This document shows positions 15,322 to 21,488 of a stretch of 21,488 bases of DNA, piece by piece (the stretch's first letter is position 1; the number at the start of each line of letters is the position of its first letter). The DNA comes from Candidatus Odinarchaeota archaeon (GTDB lineage: Archaea; Asgardarchaeota; Baldrarchaeia; Baldrarchaeales; DXJG01), in the NCBI GenBank assembly GCA_021158895.1, contig JAGGSW010000172.1, positions 1-21,488 on the forward strand. The letters run 5' to 3'. The notes under the pieces are model-generated. The model had not been told where the DNA came from. It saw nothing but the letters and a program-made list of their open reading frames with translations, and did no database searches. A program made the translations under genes and the position numbers.

Positions 15322-15436
15322 GCAAGCTTATTGAGTTTAAACTTGTCTAACCAAAATTTAAAATATACTACCTATATTCACTTAACTTAACAACTGCTAT
15401 GAAGTTGTGATGTTAATTTGTGAGGGAGGACTGTTC

Positions 15437-16882
15437 TTGGAACATGAGGATTTAGTTGAATATGCAGTTGAAATGGGTGAAAAGCTTGGCGCTGATTATG
15501 TTGAAGCTAGGCTTCAAAAAACTTTAAGCAATGTTTTTCTGTTAAAAAACGGTGTACCAGAGGTATCTGGAATAGAATCTTCTTTTGGTATTGGTATAAG
15601 AGTTCTAGTTGATGGAGGCATGAGCTTCACAAGTCTAAATCGTTTTTCAAAGGAACTTGTAAAGGAAAAAGTTGAAGAAGCTGTAAAAATGGCAAAAACA
15701 TCTTCAAAAACTAGAAAGAAACCTATTGTCCTTTCAGAGGAAAAAACCATAATGGGATCGTGGAGAACAATATTTAAACAAAATCCATTAGATATATCTC
15801 CTGAAGAAAAGTTAGAAGCACTTCTGGATGTTGATAAAAGTATTCTTGAAACAGGAAAACGCTTGAAAGCAATGGTTCCTGGCAGACTCATACAGTTAAG
15901 CGACACTTATATCTACAAGTACTATGTGAACAATGAAGGAACTAAGGTCAGGGGGGAAATTGTAGGGGTTTCAGGTTTTGCAGTAATAACTGTTGTCGAA
16001 CCGTCCTCAGGAGGTTTTGAGCAGCAATATATGGACATGGGAGCTACAAAAGGATTTGAAGTACTGGAAGAATGGAATTTACCTAAGAAATGCGCAGAAC
16101 TCACAGAAATTTTAGTTAAAATATTGAGAGAAGCAAAGAAACCTGTAGCAGAGGAAATGGATATAGTTTTAGGGCCTCAAATCGTTGGTATAGCTTGCCA
16201 TGAATCTGTAGGACACCCGTATGAAGCAGACAGAATTTTGGGGAGAGAAGCAGCACAGGCAGGAGAAAGTTTTGTTAAAAAAGAAATGTTAGGACAAAAA
16301 ATCGGCAGCGAAATTGTAAATGTAGTCGACGACCCGACGATTCCTCATTCCTACGGATATTATAGATATGATGATGAAGGAGTACCAGCTAGGAAAAGAT
16401 ACCTTATCAAAAATGGAGTTATTAACGAGTTTTTGCATAATAGGGAAACTGCAGGTGAGTTTGGAGTTCAAAGTAATGCTGCTGCAAGAGCTATAGGCTA
16501 TAATCGTGAACCTATTGTAAGAATGGCGAACACCTATCTTGAGCCAGGAGACTACTCCTTCGAGGAACTTATTGAAGACATAAAGTTAGGCATATATATG
16601 AAAACCTTTGGTGAATGGAACATAGATGACCGTAGATTTAATCAAAGATACATAGGTAAGGAAGCCTATTTAATCGAGAAAGGTGAAATAAAACATCTTG
16701 TAAAAAACCCTATTCTTGAAATAACAACTCCAGCCTTCTGGAGCAGTATCGATGCTATAGGAAAAGCCGAACTAATGGAGTTTGAAGCAGCCATATGCGG
16801 TAAAGGTGATCCAGATCAAGGAGCACCAGTATGGCATGGAGGTCCGCCCGCAAGGTTAAGAAAAATTAGACTTGGAGGTTAA
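15437..16882 (+). CDS. tldD: TldD-family metalloprotease subunit
   Basis: TldD is the zinc-bearing subunit of the TldD/TldE protease, which degrades unfolded peptides and matures some modified peptides. The frame shows the HExxxH zinc motif as CHESVGHPYEADRI, followed by VVDDPTIPHSYGYYRYDDEG, FLHNRETAGEFG and the C-terminal CGKGDPDQ region that supplies the third zinc ligand. TTG 15437 is preferred as start (481 residues) because a GGGAGGA ribosome site ends six bases before it and homologues begin with 'edlveyav' at once. In-frame GTG 15407 and ATG 15410 have no such site. The stop is followed four bases later by tldE. A TATA-like AATTTAAAATATA lies at about 15355-15367. Confidence 0.92.
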   Translation: MEHEDLVEYAVEMGEKLGADYVEARLQKTLSNVFLLKNGVPEVSGIESSFGIGIRVLVDGGMSFTSLNRFSKELVKEKVEEAVKMAKTSSKTRKKPIVLSEEKTIMGSWRTIFKQNPLDISPEEKLEALLDVDKSILETGKRLKAMVPGRLIQLSDTYIYKYYVNNEGTKVRGEIVGVSGFAVITVVEPSSGGFEQQYMDMGATKGFEVLEEWNLPKKCAELTEILVKILREAKKPVAEEMDIVLGPQIVGIACHESVGHPYEADRILGREAAQAGESFVKKEMLGQKIGSEIVNVVDDPTIPHSYGYYRYDDEGVPARKRYLIKNGVINEFLHNRETAGEFGVQSNAAARAIGYNREPIVRMANTYLEPGDYSFEELIEDIKLGIYMKTFGEWNIDDRRFNQRYIGKEAYLIEKGEIKHLVKNPILEITTPAFWSSIDAIGKAELMEFEAAICGKGDPDQGAPVWHGGPPARLRKIRLGG

Positions 16883-16886
16883 ATAA

Positions 16887-18236
16887 ATGGTGGAGGCAGA
16901 CATTTACGATTTAGCTAATTTTATTGTCAAGGAAGGGCTTAAACTAAGCATTGATGAAATAGCCACGCTCGTTAGTAAAACAGTGGAGAGACAAGTAAGA
17001 TTTTCTAACAATCAAATAACAGTAACAAAAACTTGGGATGATATCACAGTTAAAGTGTACGTGGCTAAGGACAGGAGAATTGCGATGTGTGAAGTGACGA
17101 ACATAGAGAAAAATTCGCTTAAAGAAAACTTAAACAAGCTCTTACACGTAATAAAAATAACAAAGGAAGTTGAAGGTTACGAAAAGTTGCCAGATGGGCC
17201 GTTCACCTATAAAAGTCTCTCTGATACTTATGATCCAAAAATTGAGCAACTTGGGGAGGAAATCGTAGATTTCGCTGAGGAAGCAATAAACTCTGCTTTA
17301 AATGCTGGAGGAAAACGAGTAGCTGGCACACTTTACTCAGAATATAATGAAACAGTACTTGTTACGTCTAGAAATGTAGAAGCTAAAGATAAAGGAACAA
17401 GAATCAAAATAACCGTAAGATCTTTTGCTGATGAAGAAGGAGTAGCACAAGGAATGGGTCTTTCAGTATCCCGCATCCTAAGCAAATTTAATCCGTCGAA
17501 AGCAGGTGAAAAGGCTGGTGAGACCTCAAAAATGTCTTTAAACCCAACTGCAGGTAAACCTGGAACATACAACGTTGTGTTTGGTCCATATAGTTTTGCA
17601 AATCTTCTCGACTTTGCATCTATGGCTTTCTCAGCATTTTATGTAGAAAGTGGTCTAAGCCCTCTAGCAGACAAGTTAAACCAACAAGTAGCGCCCGAAG
17701 AAGTTACAATAGTAGATGATCCACATCTACCCAATGGTTACAATTCTCGTCCATTTGACGATGAAGGAGTTCCTACAAGGCGAAATGAACTTGTAAAGAA
17801 CGGCGTCGTAGAAACTTTTCTACATAATGTAAAAACTGCCAAGAAATTTAAGACAAAAACTACTGGAAACGCAGGCTGGATAATACCTCACGCGTGGAAT
17901 ATTGTATTTGAACCTGGAAACCGCACATTTAATGAACTGTTAGAAGATGTAAAAAACGGCATTCTAATTGAAAACACATGGTATACGCGGTTCCAAAACT
18001 ATAGAACTGGAGATTTCTCAACGATACCCCGTGACGGAATATTTCTAATTGAAAACGGCGAAATAAAAAGTGCAATTCGAGGAATCAGAGTTTCAGATAA
18101 CATTCTAAAACTTTTCAGCAATATTTCAGGGTTTACAAAGGAGGTAGAGCAAGTTCACTGGTGGGAAATAGAAACCCCGGTAATAGCCCCGTACGTTGCA
18201 GTGAAGAACGTGAAAATAACTACGGCAACGAAATAA
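16887..18236 (+). CDS. tldE: TldE/PmbA-family subunit
   Basis: The 449-residue partner of TldD starts at ATG 16887 with GGAGG at 16875-16879. It aligns in design with TldD, including VDDPHLPNGYNSRPFDDEG and FLHNVKTAKKF, but the zinc motif is absent: the equivalent stretch reads SFANLLDFASMAFSAFYVES. That is the normal state for TldE, which forms the substrate tunnel of the heterodimer without metal. The pair is widespread in archaea, and no peptide precursor gene is evident beside it here. A T-rich tract after the stop probably ends the transcript. Confidence 0.9.
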   Translation: MVEADIYDLANFIVKEGLKLSIDEIATLVSKTVERQVRFSNNQITVTKTWDDITVKVYVAKDRRIAMCEVTNIEKNSLKENLNKLLHVIKITKEVEGYEKLPDGPFTYKSLSDTYDPKIEQLGEEIVDFAEEAINSALNAGGKRVAGTLYSEYNETVLVTSRNVEAKDKGTRIKITVRSFADEEGVAQGMGLSVSRILSKFNPSKAGEKAGETSKMSLNPTAGKPGTYNVVFGPYSFANLLDFASMAFSAFYVESGLSPLADKLNQQVAPEEVTIVDDPHLPNGYNSRPFDDEGVPTRRNELVKNGVVETFLHNVKTAKKFKTKTTGNAGWIIPHAWNIVFEPGNRTFNELLEDVKNGILIENTWYTRFQNYRTGDFSTIPRDGIFLIENGEIKSAIRGIRVSDNILKLFSNISGFTKEVEQVHWWEIETPVIAPYVAVKNVKITTATK

Positions 18237-18251
18237 CATTAACATCTTAGA

Positions 18252-18268
18252 TTTTTCTATTTTATTTT
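18252..18268 (+). terminator. T-rich tract after tldE
   Basis: Two T clusters (TTTTTCTATTTTATTTT) follow the tldE stop by 16 bases in the region convergent with the minus-strand gene at 18308. Oligo-T tracts without a hairpin are typical archaeal termination signals. Confidence 0.35.
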
Positions 18269-18307
18269 AATGGATCTTGCGATGTAGAAATGAAGTGCAG
18301 TATATGT

Positions 18308-18730
18308 CTATGCTGTAGGTTTCTTTACCAGATGTTTGCTAAATGCAACTTGTATTACATGTTTAAAGATCGTTAAGAGGATAGATGCTACTATAAGATC
18401 TTTTATAAGATTGTAGGAAACACTAATGCTAACGTTCAAGGCTGGTAGCCGGATGAGGGTAATCATTTCCAAAAATTTGAAGAAGTACCATAGCGCCACG
18501 ATGTTTCGAAGTATTCCAGATATGCCGCTAATGGCTGGTTTAGTGTCTTCAAAAGTTTTTTCAATGGCCGCTAATGCAGCTACAACGAAACCTATCATCA
18601 TAATCATTTCTTTGTCAAACAACAAAAGATGTATGCCATAATGTTTTGCAACATCATTTCCAAGCGTCGGGAGATAGCCCCAAGTAATGAAATAGTATAT
18701 AAATCGTATAATTCCACTCTTAACTCCCAC
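18308..18730 (-). CDS. Small four-helix membrane protein, unknown
   Basis: The 140-residue protein has hydrophobic segments near residues 7-24 (GIIRFIYYFITWGYL), 40-56 (MIMMIGFVVAALAAI), 72-94 (GILRNIVALWYFFKFLEMI) and 107-130 (LIKDLIVASILLTIFKHVI). The start ATG 18730 is preceded by a strong AGGAGGAG site. It follows the secreted-protein gene on the same strand after 12 bases, so the two probably form an operon. No family is recognised. Confidence 0.6.
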   Translation of the reverse strand: MGVKSGIIRFIYYFITWGYLPTLGNDVAKHYGIHLLLFDKEMIMMIGFVVAALAAIEKTFEDTKPAISGISGILRNIVALWYFFKFLEMITLIRLPALNVSISVSYNLIKDLIVASILLTIFKHVIQVAFSKHLVKKPTA

Positions 18731-18742
18731 ATGTTTCTCCTC

Positions 18743-19205
18743 CTAAATCGTTTCGGTGTAGTTGAGAGTAAAAGACACGAAGTTTTTGTCCATAAGAGAC
18801 ATAACTCCATCAACATTGATAACAATGGTCCACCCGCTTGTAGCATTAAAAATTGAGCGTTCTATTTCAAAATCAAGTGTTAAAGTTTTTCTTTCACCAG
18901 GATTTATCGTGAAAATTTCTTTATCCGAAGCAACAGGCCTATCGGGTACAGCATCTGAATAAATATGTACAACAACATTCGTATTTGAAAACGAAAATAG
19001 GAGTCCTCTGTGTTCTATTGTTATCTCCGCAGTTACCGCTACTGTTGTCGGACTAGGGTGAAACACGACAGAGCCTGCAGCATTTTTAAGACCTATATTA
19101 AGACTCGCAGCATCATATGTCATTACAGTTGGAAAGAGCAGAAACACTTATACCAAACAAAATTATGAATGCTTTAATTATGTTGAAAATAGTTCTTGCA
19201 GCCAA
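18743..19205 (-). pseudogene. Secreted beta-sandwich protein with the signal peptide out of frame
   Basis: A GGGGAGG site (about 19217-19223) precedes TTG 19205, which opens a clear signal peptide: AARTIFNIIKAFIILFGIS then VSAL. That frame stops near 19120. The mature part sits in another frame from about 19137 (FPTVMTYDAASLNIGLKN) and continues with NTNVVVHIYSDAV, IFTINPGERKTLTLDFEI and GWTIVINVDGVMS to a stop at 18743. The segment INPGERKTLTLDFEI is the kind of strand pair found in CARDB-like or other Ig-type domains of archaeal surface proteins. One indel between 19120 and 19147 explains the break. Otherwise a bare GTG at 19147 with no ribosome site and no signal would have to be used. Confidence 0.6.
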
Positions 19206-19324
19206 GAATTCTTAACCTCCCCAAGGTTGTCCATTAAATAATAAGGATACTCAGAAGCAAATATTTAAACTTTGAGTTACCATCAGTAACGACAATAGAA
19301 TTAAATTTAAGGCGATAGCAAATA

Positions 19325-19891
19325 TTACTTAGTGCCTTTTTTATGTCTCTGAAGTATTTCCCCGGCTAATATCTTAAATGCAGTATCCACATTTTCACCA
19401 GTTTTTGCGGAGGTTTCGATAAAAAGAACATTAAGCCCGAAATTTTCTTGGAGAAATTTCTTCATCTTTAGTCCTTCTTCTGTAGAAACGTGAGATTCCT
19501 TCTCGGTTCTGAGATCTATTTTATTTCCTACAAGTACTATTGGAATCTCTCTGTTCCCAGTGTTGGAAAGCAGTTCTTTTACCCATAAAGGTACATGTTC
19601 TAAAGTCTCTTTTCTTGTTGTATCATACACTAATATAGCCCCTTTTGAACCCCTGTAGTAGTTTTTTCTAATTTTTTCAAATGAGGGTTGACCAGCTAAA
19701 TCCCATATTTGAAGGCGAATTTTTACATCGTTTTCTAAAATGACATCTTTAACTGCGAAATCGCAGCCAAAAGTCATCATGTAGGTTTCTCTAAACCCTT
19801 CCCCCATAAAAACTCGCCGTAAAGTGGTTTTACCAACCATACCGTCTCCAAGCAAAACAATTTTATACAAATAAACCTTAGATTCTACCAT
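19325..19891 (-). CDS. Rab-like small GTPase
   Basis: The 188-residue protein is a complete Ras-superfamily GTPase with all five boxes: P-loop GDGMVGKTT (residues 15-23), switch I threonine T40 in MTFGCDF, WDLAGQ (63-68, with the catalytic Q68), NKID (123-126) and ETSAK (159-163). The switch II segment FEKIRKNYYRGSKGAILVYDTT is strongly Rab-like. There is no C-terminal cysteine, so no prenyl anchor is expected, and the tail is basic (QRHKKGTK). The start is ATG 19891, nine bases after the stop of the KaiC-like gene, with a GAGGG site overlapping that stop. Small GTPases of this kind occur in Asgard and some other archaea, usually with unknown roles. Confidence 0.93.
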   Translation of the reverse strand: MVESKVYLYKIVLLGDGMVGKTTLRRVFMGEGFRETYMMTFGCDFAVKDVILENDVKIRLQIWDLAGQPSFEKIRKNYYRGSKGAILVYDTTRKETLEHVPLWVKELLSNTGNREIPIVLVGNKIDLRTEKESHVSTEEGLKMKKFLQENFGLNVLFIETSAKTGENVDTAFKILAGEILQRHKKGTK

Positions 19892-19900
19892 TCTTTTCCC

Positions 19901-21313
19901 TCATTGAATTGGTACAAGATTCGTATCAATGTAGCCTTTTGAAGTATTAACTGTAACCGCGTACATTCCTGTCTTAGGTATTTTCCCACGTAGCAAAATT
20001 ATACCGTTAAGATTTTCAAGCATGAAATGTGTTGAAGCCATATGACTTAAACGCGTAATAATTTCCGGTTGACCATATTTAACAATAACAAACTCCATAA
20101 CATTTTCCTTTTTCGAGTAAATGGTTAAAATGTTCAAAATTTGAGAAGCTAAATCAACGCCATAAACATATTCTATAATGTCAGCGCTAACAATTAAAGC
20201 AACAATCGGACTTCCAGTTACATCCCTAATCTCATCTATATCACTTATAATTTTCTGAACGATTCCAATAGCATCTTCTAAGGATCGCTTAGGAACAGAA
20301 AAACCTTCTTTCATACCTCCGCTTATCTCCTCGAATTTCATAAACTGTTCATAAAGGCCTTTATCCACGAAAGAGGTAACCCAAACCTCAGTATCTTTAA
20401 TAGCTTCTCCTGCAGACGGTACGTAAACGACCGGAATTCCTTGACGTAGTAAGCTTATTACAAGTGGATATATAAGCCAAAAATAGTATGAACCTACTTC
20501 ACTACCCACTTCCAAAAGATGGACACTTCCTTCTGGTTTAAGTCCTCCACCGAACAATTTATCAAAACTCGGCATTCCTGTTGAAATTTTTCCTTCGGAA
20601 GTAATCAATGGAGGACTCTTAAACCTACTTGGATATGGAATATGACTGCTTTCAAAATGAGTAAATCTAGCATCCTTTAAGGTATACAATATAACAGGAT
20701 TATCTATTTCCACTCCCCTAATTTTCTCTAAATACAATTTTCTTACAAGACAATCATTTACGATCCCTCTTGTTAAGGTTACAATACCATCAACAATATA
20801 GTCTAACATGGTGTTTCCGCTTTTCTCAGAAACCAAAATGAAATTTACCCTTTCTTTAGATGCCATACTAACTAACGTTGTTTCTAAATCAAAGTTTTCC
20901 TTTGGAAGACCTAAATTTATTTTTAAGGCATCTAAACTATCAATTGCAATGGTCACTAAGCCCTCTCCAGCTTCTTCAATTTTATCGTGAAGATTTCTAA
21001 TGATGTCCATTTCATTAATATACTTAAATATGAGATTACTGGGTGTATCTTGCGGTATACGTGTTACTCTTGCATCCACTATGCATCCTTCAGGTAACTC
21101 GTTTTTAATCCAAGGAAATTTCTCATAAAGAAATTTTGGTGAAACTCGAGTGGAAATATAAAGTACGGAACCAAGTTTCGACATATTATTTAATATTTCA
21201 AGAGTTAGTGTAGTTTTACCTGTTCCTGCTTGACCTTTAATCAGAAACGAAAAACCGCCTTTACTAAGTGGCTTTAATAGTTCTTTTGGGCATCCTAGAA
21301 TGGCTTTGACCAT
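19901..21313 (-). CDS. Tandem RecA-superfamily (KaiC/RadA-like) ATPase, second domain degenerate
   Basis: The 470-residue protein has two RecA-fold domains like KaiC. The first has Walker A GQAGTGKTT (27-35), a Walker B-type VTIAIDSLDAL (120-130) and FILVSEKSG. The second starts with STGMPSFDKLFGGGLKPEGS (244-263), the usual opening of a KaiC domain, but the P-loop reads LEVGSEVGSYY, lacking the Lys-Ser/Thr, and the Walker B acid is replaced in ALIVSADIIEY. So only domain one should bind ATP. ATG 21313 follows GGGAG at 21325-21329. It is the first gene of a two-gene operon with a Rab-like GTPase. Other readings include a GvpD-like regulator. Confidence 0.8.
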   Translation of the reverse strand: MVKAILGCPKELLKPLSKGGFSFLIKGQAGTGKTTLTLEILNNMSKLGSVLYISTRVSPKFLYEKFPWIKNELPEGCIVDARVTRIPQDTPSNLIFKYINEMDIIRNLHDKIEEAGEGLVTIAIDSLDALKINLGLPKENFDLETTLVSMASKERVNFILVSEKSGNTMLDYIVDGIVTLTRGIVNDCLVRKLYLEKIRGVEIDNPVILYTLKDARFTHFESSHIPYPSRFKSPPLITSEGKISTGMPSFDKLFGGGLKPEGSVHLLEVGSEVGSYYFWLIYPLVISLLRQGIPVVYVPSAGEAIKDTEVWVTSFVDKGLYEQFMKFEEISGGMKEGFSVPKRSLEDAIGIVQKIISDIDEIRDVTGSPIVALIVSADIIEYVYGVDLASQILNILTIYSKKENVMEFVIVKYGQPEIITRLSHMASTHFMLENLNGIILLRGKIPKTGMYAVTVNTSKGYIDTNLVPIQ

Positions 21314-21324
21314 GTTTTAATCAA

Positions 21325-21342
21325 CTCCCATAAAATGGGGGG
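21325..21342 (-). promoter_or_regulatory. Small hairpin covering the ribosome site of the ATPase gene
   Basis: On the minus strand CCCAT-TTT-ATGGG can fold, and its right arm runs into the GGGAG ribosome site 11 bases before ATG 21313. Base pairing would hide the site and could limit translation of the operon. The stem is only five pairs, so the effect may be small. Confidence 0.3.
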
Positions 21343-21370
21343 TATCATGTAAAATAATAGGCGCTGTTTA

Positions 21371-21404
21371 CATTTATATTTGTTATCATAGATACTATAA
21401 CAAA
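21371..21404 (-). promoter_or_regulatory. TATA-like element with adjoining perfect inverted repeat
   Basis: On the minus strand AAATATAAATG (about 21371-21381) is a good TATA candidate about 60 bases before the ATPase start. It abuts a perfect inverted repeat TTTGTTAT-N10-ATAACAAA (arms 21379-21386 and 21397-21404). A symmetric site overlapping the TATA/BRE position suggests a repressor or activator binding site. The T run at 21405-21411 also allows a terminator reading for a plus-strand gene, but none is present upstream. Confidence 0.4.
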
Positions 21405-21488
21405 CTTTTTTCATATTCCTCTCACTTTCAACCTAAACTTAAAAATCATTAGACGTTAAAGAGACTGAAAATAAATTTATGCTTTGGT

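Noticed and set aside
15407..15436. Upstream GTG/ATG starts for tldD
   Set aside because: No ribosome site precedes them, while GGGAGGA is correctly spaced before TTG 15437.
18604..18962. Open frames on both strands over the 18308-19147 genes
   Set aside because: Out-of-frame overlaps without ribosome sites; the called genes have strong Shine-Dalgarno sequences.
21379..21411. Rho-independent style terminator (inverted repeat plus T run)
   Set aside because: No plus-strand gene precedes it; its position at the TATA box of the minus-strand operon fits an operator better.
1..21488. CRISPR arrays, tRNA or rRNA genes, insertion sequences
   Set aside because: No regularly spaced repeats, cloverleaf-like segments, rRNA-like stretches or transposase motifs were seen when reading through the window.

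Overview
The window reads as a piece of an AT-rich archaeal chromosome. Signs of this are A/T-rich TATA-like elements about 22-30 bases before several genes, frequent TTG and GTG starts behind GGAGG-type ribosome sites, an MtrH-family methyltransferase, a short 'core' MetE, an archaeal TldD/TldE pair, a DUF2148 iron-sulfur protein and a KaiC/RadA-like ATPase. A lineage within the TACK archaea such as Bathyarchaeia, or an Asgard relative, would fit. The sequence alone does not settle this, and no rRNA, tRNA, CRISPR array or insertion sequence was seen.

Layout. (1) 1-2423: a broken minus-strand surface-protein gene, then a plus-strand operon of winged-helix regulator, ABC ATPase and ABC-2 permease joined by ATGA overlaps. 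(2) 2424-3231: gene-poor, with a hydrophobic remnant and a broken small gene. (3) 3232-4539: two abutting genes, a longin/roadblock-like protein and a V4R/TRAPP-like protein (both assigned from pattern only). (4) 4575-5606: an Ord/DapB-like amino-acid dehydrogenase. (5) 5829-7688: a decayed zone with a duplicated small membrane protein and a GlcD-type flavin oxidase cut at the same junction as the second copy. (6) 7685-11282, minus strand: a membrane protein and the operon metF - core metE - mtrH, with a DUF2148 Fe-S gene divergent at 11467. (7) 12284-15321: a zinc-ribbon membrane protein and a surface-protein operon with tandem paralogs, the second broken. (8) 15437-18236: tldD-tldE. (9) 18308-19205: a membrane protein and a secreted protein whose signal peptide is out of frame. 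(10) 19325-21313: an operon of a two-domain RecA/KaiC-like ATPase and a Rab-like small GTPase.

How genes may work together. The metF-metE-mtrH operon suggests folate- or methanopterin-linked methyl groups being formed, moved to a corrinoid carrier and used to methylate homocysteine; no corrinoid protein gene lies in the window. The Rab-like GTPase with its ATPase, and the longin-like/V4R-like pair about 15 kb away, hint at a small-GTPase signalling or membrane-organising system in an archaeon.

A striking general feature is that seven loci carry apparent frameshifts or truncations, and all but the oxidase are accessory surface, membrane or small-protein genes. The conserved metabolic and regulatory genes, about 14 kb of coding sequence, are otherwise intact. 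This looks more like selective decay than uniform sequencing error, though several shifts sit at homopolymer runs and must be checked on reads.
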